A stretch of DNA of 64,000 nt from contig WNNJ02002846.1 of the NCBI GenBank assembly GCA_012934845.2, forward strand, positions 124,001 to 188,000, read 5' to 3'. A program made the translations under genes and the position numbers. Positions 21,166 through 32,649 of the stretch are shown piece by piece (the first letter of the stretch is position 1; each line of letters opens with the position of its first letter). This DNA comes from Pomphorhynchus laevis (Eukaryota > Acanthocephala > Palaeacanthocephala > Echinorhynchida > Pomphorhynchidae). Below the pieces are notes generated by a model. The model worked only from the letters and a program-made list of their open reading frames with translations, was not told where the DNA came from and ran no database searches.

Positions 21166-23920
21166 TTTTATAAAGGTTTTGCTACTTGCTGAAGAGAGTA
21201 ATGCTAGTATCCTGGCATTCAGTGAATCTTGGTTGAATTCTAACATTGAGGACTCAGAAATTGCAATTCCCGGTTACAGCTCATACCGTTGTGATCGTGT
21301 TAATGTCAGAGGTGGCGGTGTAGTCATATACGCGCGAGATAGTATTACATCCAGTGTCCTATATTACGATAATAAGGAGATTAGTTACCAATTCCTATGG
21401 TGTCGTTTCGAAAGCCCTGATTCCTCTGTTGTCATTGGACTTGTGTATAGAAGTCCTATGGCATCCACCAAACGCCTCCGGAAAGATTTAGAACGGTTTG
21501 CCTCTTACGAAAACTTAATCTTACTTGGGGACTTTAATATGCCACGTATAGACTGGTCTACTTATTCCCGTTTGAGCGGCTGTGATTGGGAATCTTCTGA
21601 ACTACTCGATTTATTAAACGAGCTGAATTACTTTCAGTACGTAAATCAAGACACTCGTTTCAGAGGCTCTTCTGGAAGTATATTAGATTTATGTTTGTCT
21701 AACCATGATCTACCGATAAATATTGACTACATACAAGCTATAGGGAATAGTGACCATTGCAGTATGTTAATTCGCTTTCCGTTCGTTCTGCCTTCCATAA
21801 ACACTTGTCACATAGAGCTTAACGTTTTCAAGGCCGATTATAGCGCAATCTGGTAGGCACCTTGATCGCGTTGTTTGGCTTGACCCATTTGTGGTCGGAT
21901 TGGAATGTGCATGGAGGTTTTTTCGATATAATCTTGCTTCTCTTCTAGACAGATATGCGCCTTTACGTGCTTCACGCTCCCGTAAATACAATAAGCCGTG
22001 GTTTGACGTAGAGTTAGGAAATCTTCTTAAGGAGAAAAGATCCTTTATCGTCGATATCGTCAATCTAAAGGAGAATATCAATTATATCGAAACGCAAGAA
22101 ACATATTTAAGGCACTTAAAAGATCTAAGAAACTCTACTTTGAGAAATCACTCGTTCATAATATCAAGTATGAGCCAAGTTTATTTTTCAAATATTGTGC
22201 ATCCAAAAATCGATCGATATGCAAATGTTTTCTGTTACGTGTGAAAAATAAAGTAGTTGTCGACGATTATATGGTCGCTAATACATTTGTAGAGACATTC
22301 CTAGAATAGATGAATCAGTTACTGTACACGGCACCTTTCATCATAATAATAAATCATCTAACTTGACGTCACATATTTCTATCGCTCATGTATATGAGTA
22401 ACTTCGACGATTAAAACGGTGTCATTCTGCTGGTCCTGACGAATTGCCATCCATCCTACTTAGAGAATTAGCTTCCCGCATTTGCGGTCCATTACATCGA
22501 ATATTCATATTTTCCTTATGCAAATCAAACATTCCCCTCGACTGGCTAAAATCGATAGTTTGCCATGTATATAAAAAGGTGATAGATCATGCGCCAACAA
22601 TTTTAGACCAGTTAGTTTGACATGTATTTGCTGTAAGGTACTAGAGCGTTTGATTTTGTTACACATCAACTGCCATGTTTCGATAAATAATCCTGCCCAA
22701 CATGGATTCCATTCGAGTAGATCAACATGTTCAAATTTTTTAATTGCTAGAGATGATTGGTCCAGTGCTTTTGATGCAAGTGTCGACACCGATGTGGTAT
22801 TCGTGGACTTCTCGCGTGCTTTCAATACAATCAATCATAATATACTTATTGGCAAACTTATAGGACTTCACTTTGATTATGTAATTGTTAATTGGATTCG
22901 TGCGTATTTATTAGATAGAACTGCAGCAGTCAGAGTAAGTGGGACTTTGTCAGATTGGACTTCTATATGTAGTGGTGTACCACAAGGATCGATTTTAGGA
23001 CCAATTTTATTTAATATATATATTAACGAACTCCCATCATTACTGCTGTCAAAAACGTTGTTGTACGCCGATGATCTTAAGGTCTATCGCTGTGTTGTTA
23101 ATGACCTTGACCGACAAATGTTACAGTCTGATCTCGATACATTGACGTATTGGTCAGCTGAGAACTGTTTAAGTATTAATGTGACAAAATGTGCATACAT
23201 GCACATAGGGAATAAGTTTTCAACAACCAGCTACTCAATTAACTTACAACCAATTCCTATGGTTCGTCAATATAGAGACTTGGGCGGCGTCGTTTCGGAT
23301 GATCTAGGCACTAGGAAAAATACGGAGCAAATATGTGCTAGAGCAACTCAAATTTCCGGTATGATTTCCAGATGTTTTAGTAAATTAGAAATTGAGTCAT
23401 TTAAACTTTTATTCACTACTCTCTGTTCAAGTGTTCTTAACTATTGTTCTCCAGCATCATACCCAGTTAACAAATCGGAAGAGTTTCGTATTGAACAGGT
23501 ATTGCGACTTTCTTCTAAACGGGTAGCGGGCCTTCATAACCTTACTTATAAGGAACGGTTAAGTCGCCTTAATATACCTTCGTTATCTTCACTTCGAGCA
23601 CTAAATGACCTGGTTGTAGTGTGGTGGGCGATGAGCAATCCTGATAATCCCCTTAGAAGTCTATTTCGTATGCGAAATAACTCAAGATTACGTGGTCATC
23701 CACTTATGTTACAACGTAAACACTGGTGTAAATTAGAAACATTTTGCCGTGCGTGTCATTCCGGCTTGGAACAGTTTACCGACGGAAGTGGTGAAGCAAA
23801 CAAGCAGACGTGGATTTGTATCTACATTGAAGAAACTGACTAATTTTTAATTACTTTTTGTTAGTTTCCTTTTTATATTTTAAATTGTGAAGGTGTCTAT
23901 TGAGCTACGCTCTCTGACAT
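21166..23920 (+). mobile_element. Family B (CR1) LINE, main part: endonuclease and reverse transcriptase
   Basis: This is the continuation of the element that starts at 16,450. The APE endonuclease is at 21,168-21,856: ILAFSESWLNSN, GGGVVIYARDSI, VIGLVYRSP, ENLILLGDFNMPRIDW, SGSILDLCLSN, GNSDHCSM. A worn linker follows (21,891-22,600). The RT is open for 408 residues at 22,617-23,843: NNPAQHGFHSSRSTCSNFL, VFVDFSRAFNTINHN, CSGVPQGSILGPILFNIYIN, LLYADDLKVYR, then the thumb to EETD at the C-terminus. The 3' tail ends in TAATAATAAT at about 23,926. The linker has frame changes, so the element is broken. Confidence 0.85.
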
Positions 23921-23921
23921 T

Positions 23922-24690
23922 CTAGTAATAATAATGACGAAGACGATAAAGAATAATTGAGTGATCGACGATGTCAAAAGCAGATGAGAGATCAATAGAA
24001 ACTATGACACTACATAACTTTTTGATCGTGCGAGATGAGTAAATCGTTATAAAATTTAAGACAGGCAATTTTAGTCGAGTGATTAGAGCGAAAATCAGCT
24101 TAGAAGTGAGGAAACAAATTGGATGAAAATAGATATGCATTAACTTTCTTGAGAACAATACGCATAAGGAGTTTGAAGAGTATTTGAACTAAGATAGGAC
24201 GGTTCGAAGATGGTAGTGAGGGGTTGAGAGATTGCTTTTTGATGAGAGGGCAAACAATGGCATATTTCCATTTGGAAGGATATGTGAGGCTACGGATAGA
24301 CAAGTTGAACAATTTTGTTAAGAAGGGTGATATAGATAAGCAGATATTTTTAAGCAAGTGAGTGGGAATTGGGTCAGAAGAAAAGGTTTTATTATGTAAT
24401 GATAGAGGAACCGTAGAAATTTCATCAGGCTAAACAGGAAGAAGGTGGGATATTTCTGGGAAGGAAGTATTTAAAGATAAGAGAGGGTAGAAGGTAAAGT
24501 AAATTAGAAAGCTTAGATTGTAGATTAGAAGAAAATTCATCGGGACTTATGCTACAAGGGGTGTATGATCGTGAACTAATTGAGTTTAAGATTTTTCAAT
24601 GAGATTTAGAGTTGGAAAAATACTCGAGTTGATTTCGCCAAAAGAAAGTACGTTAAATACGCATTAGAATGAGATGGGAAAGGCGGATAG
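23922..24690 (-). mobile_element. Old family A LINE, 5' side of the split copy
   Basis: Minus-strand sequence continues the fragment at 15,735-16,447. The bases at 23,930 (ATGACGAAGACGAT) are the next bases expected from the uninterrupted copy at about 4,713-4,726. Coding traces are FSRKLMHIYFHPICF, FALITRLKLPVLNFITIYSS, SSAFDIVDHSIILYRLR (24,158-23,922) and LKNICLSISPFLTKLFNLSIRS, YPSKWKYAIVCPLIKKQSLN (24,357-24,200). It is a worn copy, cut off at about 24,690. Confidence 0.8.
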
Positions 24691-26090
24691 ATCTTGCCGT
24701 TTATTAATTAAGTCATTAATTCATCTGAATTAATTATTTATCTCGAATATATTCCTTATCTTCCTGATTTTGTTTCCCTACAATGTAAAGTATAGCTGAT
24801 ATAGTGACTGCTTGCAATGTTATCGTTTTAAGAAGCTTTACAAAGCTTGTTTGTGATCTTAGTTATTTATCCACATCTTTTTATAATTTACTATGTGAGA
24901 GCAGCTCAATTAATCAGTAAATGGACTGTGATTGAATATTTCAGCACAACCGTTTCTTTCCAGATAACATAATAATGTTAAACTACCTTACGAATATTAC
25001 TAAAATGTTATTGCAAAGTGATTACCCACATATCAACTGTTCTCGTAGTATCATCCAACGTTAACGAGTAGATAATATCGATGACCGACTTTGGCTAATA
25101 ATACAAATCACGAATTTTCAACAGAGTGCGCAAATTTACAAAGACGACAAATTCGATCCGGATTTTATAAAGTGTATACGTTTTAATCTTTATATTTTCG
25201 GCTACAGTAACCACTATAAATATAGTTTCTGATTTATCCACATTTTCGATTTTACCAGATTGCATTTTTACATATTTTCATAAACCAAATGTCACTGTAA
25301 AAATAATTCCTGTATGTAACGTCACCCTATGGTTCTTAAGACTCGACATTGTTCGTCGTTAGAATAACTATACTGATAGCATTGTTAGGTATTGTCTATG
25401 GACTATGTATTGTGATACCGGCGATGCATCAATTTTTATGGAATGCATCGACGTATTGTGATACCGGCGATGCATCGAATGAAAAGGAATGCATCGTCGA
25501 TGCATTCCTTTTCATTCATCTATATACTCTAAACTTGATATAAAATTATTATTACAGACAACGTACTTAACGCAGCTCAAAAATTACATCACAAGTATCG
25601 TGAAAACGTTAAAAATAAAAAATATCAAAATAAATAACAGTGTCCTGTGCTTTTAAACGATTTCCTCTATTTAACAGTTTGTATTTGAAGATATTCAGCA
25701 ATCAAGCGTTGATTGGTTTGGAGTTTTAATTTTATAATGCCTTTGTACTGTTTTCTTATGAATAGTCATTTCATGGATCAAAATCAACGAATGTCCGCGT
25801 AAATTGCGACTCGAACAAACAAGGAAATATTTCTAAAAACATGACGTGGATGTTTAATTGCTCTCCATGTCACACATATGTCGTTTACCAATTTTAATGT
25901 TTTCAGTTGCTTCAAGCCTTAATAGTTCAATCAATGGTTATAAAGTTGCGAGCTTATTGGTTTGACGAACCTCCTCTGCACAATATACTCTCCAACCTAT
26001 TTGATTGATTAATTGTACAAGGATAAATGCAGGTAGAAGCATACAACAACTGACTCATCACATATGCATTAGTCAAAATTTTGAATGCTC
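24691..26090. other. Intergenic DNA with one perfect hairpin
   Basis: AT-rich sequence without recognised genes. The block GTATTGTGATACCGGCGATGCATC occurs twice (about 25,407-25,430 and 25,453-25,476). It is followed immediately by a perfect 20-bp inverted repeat with one central base at 25,477-25,517. Confidence 0.5.
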
Positions 26091-26099
26091 TTAGAATCG

Positions 26100-27240
26100 A
26101 AAAAACTAAATGTTCTACATAAAACTCCAATCATAAATTAAGCTTAGAGAATGTTGGATAGATCATTCTTAATGGATAGATCATTCGAAATCCATACTCA
26201 TAAATCCTTGACTTATACATAAGGCTCAAAACACATACCATTAGTCAAACTCTGGGGAACGATTTGAACCATGGATTCGCATAGACATATTTGGCCACAA
26301 TTATGCGAAAATCATTTGTGTACGATTACTTATTAATTATGCCGATGTCAGTCTGTAAGCATTTAGTATCTGCTAATGTTATTATTGAACGTCACACCAT
26401 TGCCGGTAACCAGTAAATTAGTTAGGGTATAAGTCATTTCCTAAACCCATGTTGATTATCACATAACAAATGTCTAGATTCAAGAAACTCTTTTGTTTAA
26501 AAATCAATCTCGTAAGTACTCCGACAACATACGCACAAGTTTAATTGATCGATCTATAGCTGCTAATTGATGAACGATTACCTTTCGTAAATATATGTCT
26601 TACAATAGAATTTCTCCAAACTTATCAGGTATTTGACCGTGATGATTAAATGCAGTAATATCTTATAGAGAGAGGATAACAAATGGTACTTGCTAATTTT
26701 TTCGATATACAGATTGAAGAAATATAGGCATAAATCAGCAGAGGATTTTAAGCTCGTAAGTTCCAAGTGCACATCATCAACTATAAGTGATCCAAACGCA
26801 CGACTGAATGTACACAAGTTAAACACTTTAAAGAAGACAACATGCTGTATAAAAATAATAAGCGAAGGTATCTGTCACTGTCGATTATTGAACTTAATGA
26901 ATTATTACCACGTTGTGAATTAACGTATACGAACAAAGAACCCAAATTTTACCTACGCCCTTGAGCTAAACGATGTGTTAAAATTTCGTTGATTAAAGCG
27001 TTTTAAGGTATTAAATCGATTTATCGTGATTATATAAGAATCAAAAACAATTTCATTGTTCCATAATTAAAAAATGAAGATTTAATTTTTAATGCATTAC
27101 CAAGATCTTTGCTAAACAAAGTAAACAGTTTGGATTTTAACCTAGTGAATTTCTCTGGAGATAATCTTAAATGAATATGTTGTAGAATATGTGCAAATTG
27201 ATGCAATTCCGTTTCTACTTCTGTAGCGAACAGATTCATA
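26100..27240 (-). mobile_element. Old LINE (CR1-type) remnant
   Basis: The minus strand retains scattered RT phrases: GQIPDKFGEIL (about 26,640-26,600), SIKLVRMLSEYL (about 26,550-26,515) and FLESRHLLCDNQHGFRK (about 26,490-26,440). These match the order of CR1 RT blocks 1 and 2. Everything else is eroded, and the borders are approximate. Confidence 0.5.
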
Positions 27241-27299
27241 ATCCATTTTGAATAAGTTTATGCTTATACCAAACAACTTTTGAGTTAAAAAAGATTGAT

Positions 27300-27735
27300 T
27301 TTTAAGTGGCAAATGCGTGCCGGCGCATGCTTACATAACCACAAGAACAAAAAATCTAAATAATGTTTGAGGAGGTGGGTACTGAGGCGGTATTCGAATG
27401 CAATAAAGGAGGCAGCGCGGTAGACGTCGAATGGGAGCTGATTCCAGTCGAGGGGCGGCGACGAGGAAGGATCGGAGACCGTAGTTGTTAGAATAATTGA
27501 AAACGTGGAGTAAGAGGGAATTACGGGAACGCGGTGATATAGAGGTGGGACGAGTGTCGTCTAAGAAAGGGAGGTTGATAAACGATGGAGAGCCGACAGC
27601 CATGAGACGAAAAGTTACGAGAAGAAGGCGGAGTTGTATGCGGATGTGGATGGTAGGCCAGGAGAGTTGGGCAATATATGTAGATGTGTGGTCATAGCGA
27701 CGGAGACGTAGGAGCACTCAAACGGCGAAGTAGAT
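27300..27735 (-). mobile_element. Family A LINE, 5'-truncated 3' end
   Basis: A 430-bp end copy. The 3' hairpin is GCGTGC-CGGC-GCATGC (27,315-27,330, one G-U pair) inside GTGG/CCAC. Coding traces LLRLRRYDHTSTYIAQLSWP and INLPFLDDTRPTSISPRSRN (27,717-27,500) match the C-terminus of copies A and B closely. Little-decayed, so probably a fairly young truncated insertion. Confidence 0.85.
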
Positions 27736-27739
27736 CTCT

Positions 27740-28568
27740 AATTCTCTAGACAAAAAATCAATATAAACTACGTAGTAATCAGAAGAACGGAGTTGATCTG
27801 AATAAGATATATTGTCAACTGTATGAGGTTTATTGGTCAGTCATGAATAAAGTAGCGATTGTTTATTTCCACTGAGTCATGGATGTTTATCTCCATGTTG
27901 TGTTAAGAACAAGCAATCATTTGTTACTTTCTGAAACAACTGATATCTTGTGAAAAATCTAATTTCAAAAATATAAATTATGCTCGAATAAAAAATCTGA
28001 AATATTAAATATCATAGCATGTATACTAAATATTTTTATTTAACTAGAATCTAATTTCGAAATGACGGTTTTAGATTTTTATATATGGGAGATAAATTTA
28101 AGAAGAGATATAAGGACTTGCTAAGCATGACCGCAAAATGCCGACAACAAAGTATACCGCTAGGAAATGTAAATCACATATTTCCATTAGTAAACACGTG
28201 TACGCATAATATATTCCTGTAAAATTTAGAAAAAGCGATTTAAACTATCCAGTACTGTAAGTGGCAGCGCAAATTGCAATAGGAAGCGAAGATGCTGTAG
28301 CGACAGTCCTGGACGCCGTTTGCAATCCGATTTAGGCTTGGTATGCTTGATGTTTTTCTTTTAATTATGCATTTTCAAATACATAGACATACAAGTATTG
28401 ATTAAAATTGTCGTCAAAGAAAACATTAGTTTTAAAAATGTTCGATTATGACCTAAAATCAAATTATTATTCTATTGATCTAAATTTACAAATATTTAAA
28501 TAGAGCAGTTATCTTGGATTCTATTTTCACTGCAAAGTCAATATTAAATTTCAATATTTCAATTTTAA
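27740..28568. other. AT-rich intergenic DNA
   Basis: I see nothing convincing here. A short GC-richer patch at about 28,260-28,340 has no recognised motif. Confidence 0.4.
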
Positions 28569-29258
28569 TTGCATCCATCAATTAAAATCACCTCCACCAG
28601 CCTCCACTATCCTTCCACTCATAACCTTTCCTCACATCGCTTGCCACCCGCTTTATTATCATTATCCTCTATGTCTCCCGTCGTCAAACCAAATCCCTCC
28701 AAATCATCAACTGCCAGCTCTTCTATCGTGATCTCACCTACTCACGTCAGTCGTCCTCCTTTACGGAAGCGCTTTGCTTCTCGCGATCGTTGCGTCATTG
28801 TTACTAATATCACGCCTTCTAACTCCTTATCCCCACAAGCACGTCTGGACCACGATGTTTCCGCCTTCAGATCCATCCTCTCGTCTATTGTTCCTGCGGA
28901 TAAACCATCCTTTTTCAAGGACATTTCTCCAGTCGCATTCATCCGTCTAAACAAATCTTCTCAATCTAATCCTTCCCAGCCCCCTCTCCTAAAAATTGTT
29001 TTCAAGCATCGCTCTCACGCGTCTTCTGTCCTCTCTCAACGATTCAAACTCATGTCATCTTCAACCACTCGAATTTTCCCCGATCGCGCCCCTTCCGAAA
29101 TCGCTCAAATCTCTTCAGCCCGCATCGAAAAACGTCGTCGCGAGGAAAACGGCGAAACTTCACTCGCCATCCGAAACATAGACGGAAATTTTCAAATTGT
29201 CCACACCCGCCTAAAAATTCGATGGCGCTCCATCTCTCCTATGTGTCTTCTCCACTAG
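28569..29258 (+). pseudogene. Family A LINE ORF1, C-terminal part (copy B)
   Basis: This is the last about 229 residues of the ORF1 protein, identical to copy A except for isolated substitutions (for example SLHYPSTH for SHHYPSTH, TRLKIRW for TRPKIRW). The zinc-finger N-terminus is missing because the copy is 5' truncated. The frame ends 37 nt after the ORF2 start, as in copy A. Confidence 0.85.
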
Positions 29259-32115
29259 TCTCTTTCGCCACAGCACACGGTTTCCGCCTCGGTCTCCTCA
29301 ACACTAGATCTATTCTCAATAAATCCGATCTTATCCTCAACCTATTCACCAAGCAATCCATCGATCTCTTCTGCCTCACCGAATCCTGGCACTCAGATTC
29401 CGACGACCTTTCCATTCGCCGTCTGCTCTCTGCCGGTTGCTCCCTAGTCGAATCCGCCCGCCCCCTCAGCTCATGCCCTTCTAAATCCTCTAATCATGGC
29501 GGCATCGTCGCATTCGCGCGTCACCCAGCGTCTCTTCGCAAAATCAATCCCCCTTTCAGTCCTTGCTCTTTTGAATTGCTCACTTGTCGTTATTCTAACC
29601 CGATCACTCTAGATCTCGCCATTGTATACCGTCCTGGTTCATCAGCTCCTACAGCCTTATTTTTTACCGAACTCGATGACCTCCTTTCTCATTGTTCTTT
29701 GTCCTCAATCCCTTCACTCGTTCTAGGCGACTTCAATATCCGCCTAGACCGCCCCTCTTCCACAGATTCCATCCGCTTCATCAACATTCTATCCAACTAC
29801 AATTACAAACTAATCTCCACTGCCCCCACACATATACTTGGCGGGGCACTCGACATCATCGCTGTCCCCGATCATTTTGCTGCCCACACCTCACTGTCCA
29901 TCTCTGATCCTGGTCTATCCGATCACTTTCTTATCACCCTTGATCTCGCTCGCAACCACACCCCTCCTCACACACCTACAATCCTACGTCGCCCTTGGAG
30001 AAATCTTGACCTCTCCCTTCTCCGCTCTGCCTTACTCAAATCGTCTCTATCATTACCCACAATAACATATTCATCTCCTCACGATCTCGCCTTTCTTTTC
30101 GACTCTGAACTCACATCCACTCTCGATATTCTCTTGCCCTTCAAGTCTCACCCACACCGTCGCTTGCACCGTGCCCCATGGTTTGACATCCAATGCCTAC
30201 TCTCAAAGCGTCGACTCCGCCATGCTTTTCGAGTCTATCACCGCTCTCTCAGACGCGATTTCCGCTCGATCACTCCGTCTTTCCGTGATTCCTATCTTGC
30301 TCTTCGCCGGTCTCATCTCCACTTACTACGTACCAAATGCAACTCCTTCTGGCAGCATAAAATAATCACTTCATTCAACTCTAAGACTCTCTGGCATACT
30401 TTTAACTCAATCCTGGCTCGTTCCTCTACGCCTTGCAACATCAATGCTAATGATTATTCGTCATTTCTCCAGACTAAAGTATCCACGCTGCTCTCTCACA
30501 CCCCGGTCTCCATCCTATTCCACTCTGCCCAGTCTACTCTCATCCTTCCCGAACTCTTTCATCTTCTCCCTGTATCACCTACAGAAGTATCATCTGTCCT
30601 CATGTCCTTGCCCAACAAAACCTCACCTGCCGATCCCCTGCCTACCCACATATTAAAATCTATATGCTCATCGATATCCCCATTTCTCACAACCTTGTTT
30701 AACTCGTCCATCCGCAGTCGTATCTTCCCTTCACACTAGAAATCCGCAATCGTTCGTCCCCTCCTTAAGAAACAATCGCTCGACCCCTCCCTTCCTTCCA
30801 GCTATCGCCCCATTTCACTACTCCCTACTCTTTCTAAGCTCTTAGAACGCCTCATCTTAATACAAATCAACGCTTATCTCTCCTCATCCAATCTGTACCC
30901 TCCTTTCCAATCCGCTTTCCGCTCTAATCACTCGACAGAAATCGCATGCATAAAAGTGTACAACGACTTACTCATTTCTCGAGACAAGGCTCTATATAGT
31001 GTTCTCATCTCCCTCGACCTCTCCTCCGCATTCGACATTGTCGACCACTCCGTCCTCCTTTCTCGCCTTCGTTATGATTACGGCTTTTCTTCCTCCTCCG
31101 TAGCTTGGTTCGCCTCATATCTATCCGACCGTTCCTTTCGCGTCTGTTCTAATTCATCATACTCCCCTCCCATCCATATTTTTTGCGGGGTTCCACAAGG
31201 TTCAGTCCTAGGTCCCCTGCTTTTCTCTCTTTTGCTTGGCGATCTCTCTCCATTTATCAAACCTTACTCCTTTAACGTCATGCAATACGCCGATGACATT
31301 CTAATCTATGCTCATGCACCCGCACATCGCATACACGATATCGCCATTTCTGCCTCCAACTGTCTCTCTTCTATCTACAAGCGTCTCTCCAATCTCCATC
31401 TCGTTCTAAACGCCGAAAAGTCCAAAATAATGTGGATCCTTCCCCGTAAACCAAGCATATCTCCTCCCATTGTATCTTTTGCCTCATCGATCATCCCTGT
31501 AGTCCACAATCTCACTTTCTTAGGCTTCCATTTCGATGATCACCTTTCCCTTAAACCCTTCGTCCGTGACAAGGTCCGCTCGTCTAACTTAATTCTTCGT
31601 GACATCCGCCGTATCCGCCCCCTTATCGACTTCCGTTCTTGTATGTCTCTTCTTTCATCGCTTCTTTTCCTAAAATCGATTACTGCCTTAGCCTTTTCGC
31701 CAATTCTCCAAAATCCATCATCCTACCCCTACAACGAATAATCAACACCGCCGTTTGAGTGCTCTTTCGCCTCCGTCGCTTCGACCACACATCCACATAT
31801 TTTGCCCAACTCTCCTGGCCCACCATCCACATCCGCATCAAACTCCGCCTTCTTCTCATTACTTTTCGTCTCATCGCTGTCGGCTCCCCATCGTTCATCA
31901 ACCTTCCTTTCTTAGACGATACTCGCCCCACCTCGCTATCGCTTCGTTCCTGTAATACCCTCTTACTCCACGTTCCTAATTACTCCAACAACTACGGTCT
32001 CCGATCCTTCCTCGTCGCCGCCTCACTCGCCTGGAATCAACTCCCTCTCGACGTCCGCCGCGCTCCCTCCTTTATCACATTCAAACACCTCCTCCGTTCA
32101 CACCTCGACACCTGA
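29222..32115 (+). pseudogene. Family A LINE ORF2 (copy B), interrupted by stops
   Basis: The open part 29,222-30,739 (505 residues) includes the whole APE endonuclease and the linker, without the one-base shift seen in copy A. The frame then meets the TAG shared with copy A (end of FPSH). Beyond it the RT is open (FRSNHSTEIACIKVYNDLL, LDLSSAFDIVDHS, GVPQGSVLGPLLF, YADDILIYAHA; 30,750-31,680). Further damage sits near 31,670-31,758, where a TGA stands for the CGA of copy A. The thumb continues to the stop at about 32,115. Confidence 0.85.
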
Positions 32116-32134
32116 TTCACAGTCTTGTTTTGTT

Positions 32135-32171
32135 GTGGTCATGTAAGCGTGCGCTGGCACGCATTTGCCAC
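32135..32171 (+). promoter_or_regulatory. 3'-terminal hairpin of family A LINE RNA
   Basis: Inner stem GCGTGC/GCACGC with a GCTG loop (32,147-32,162), outer GTGG/CCAC pairing (32,135-32,138 with 32,168-32,171), then TTAAAATAAATC. Equivalent structures end every recognisable family A copy in the window. It is probably the 3' recognition structure for the element's own RT, as known for L2/CR1- and RTE-type LINEs. Confidence 0.75.
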
Positions 32172-32239
32172 GTTAAAATAAATCTTTTTTTTTAAATTTG
32201 TATTCAAGGTGAAATTAGTTTTTCGCTAGAGATGGCTGT

Positions 32240-32430
32240 AGCAATTAGATCAGAAAACTGACTCTACGTATTTTATACGATATATAAATAAAATTAATGA
32301 TAAATAATAAATAATTAGATAAGATATAAAATAAAAATCAAATTTTATAAATGGAATAATAAATAATATACTATGTATTCGAATAAGGAATAGAGATAAT
32401 CAGGAGTTACTGAAATGTTATCATGTGTCG
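32240..32430. repeat. AT-rich dispersed repeat shared with 9,585-9,840
   Basis: The block from ACTGACTCTACGTATTTTATAC to ATCAGGAGTTACTGAAATGTTATCA parallels 9,590-9,832. It lies just beyond family A copy B and next to the C-terminal part of the family C LINE. Confidence 0.5.
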
Positions 32431-32649
32431 GCACCTATTCCTCGAGCCAACATAGCAGAAGGGCCATATGCATGCTAATGACGTATTTTCTCTTATGAAA
32501 TTCGAATATCTAGTGTTATTTATGCTAATACAAAGCATACTGTTTATTATCCATAATTTTTTCGCGTAATGGTTCAAATAACTATTTTAGTCGAGAAAAA
32601 TTATCATTTTTAATTTTGCAAATTTGAGGAATGCAGTTCATTAGAAATA

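Larger units (their letters stand above)
16913..21167 (-). mobile_element. Family A LINE, young full-length copy (copy A)
   Basis: This is a complete L2/CR1-type LINE on the minus strand. It has a 5' region of about 290 bp with a 13-bp tandem array, ORF1 (20,873-19,848), ORF2 (from 19,884 to about 17,019), and a 3' untranslated region of about 100 bp. The 3' end has the hairpin GCGTGC-CAGC-GCACGC (16,942-16,957) enclosed by GTGG/CCAC, and then a short tail. It is inserted into the endonuclease start of the CR1 element. Codon and base composition are visibly more C+T rich on the sense strand than the surrounding DNA. It is about 99% alike to copy B at 28.6-32.2 kb by eye. Confidence 0.9.
28569..32195 (+). 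mobile_element. Family A LINE, young 5'-truncated copy (copy B)
   Basis: A plus-strand copy almost identical to copy A, but truncated within ORF1: it begins at GCATCCATCAATTAAAATCACC, matching copy A at about 20,540. It has the rest of ORF1 (to 29,258), ORF2 (29,222 to about 32,115) and the 3' hairpin (32,147-32,162) followed by TTAAAATAAATC and a T-rich tail. Copies A and B are inverted relative to each other with 7.7 kb between them. Confidence 0.9.

Noticed and set aside
20802-21192. Open frames of about 95-118 codons with VVDCCRRWLSSM-type repeats
   Set aside because: They are read through the 13-bp array, whose period keeps stops out. There is no independent sign of coding.
25349-25543. 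A 64-codon frame with a hydrophobic start
   Set aside because: It has no ATG at its start, and its second half is the perfect hairpin and duplicated block, so it is not a plausible gene.
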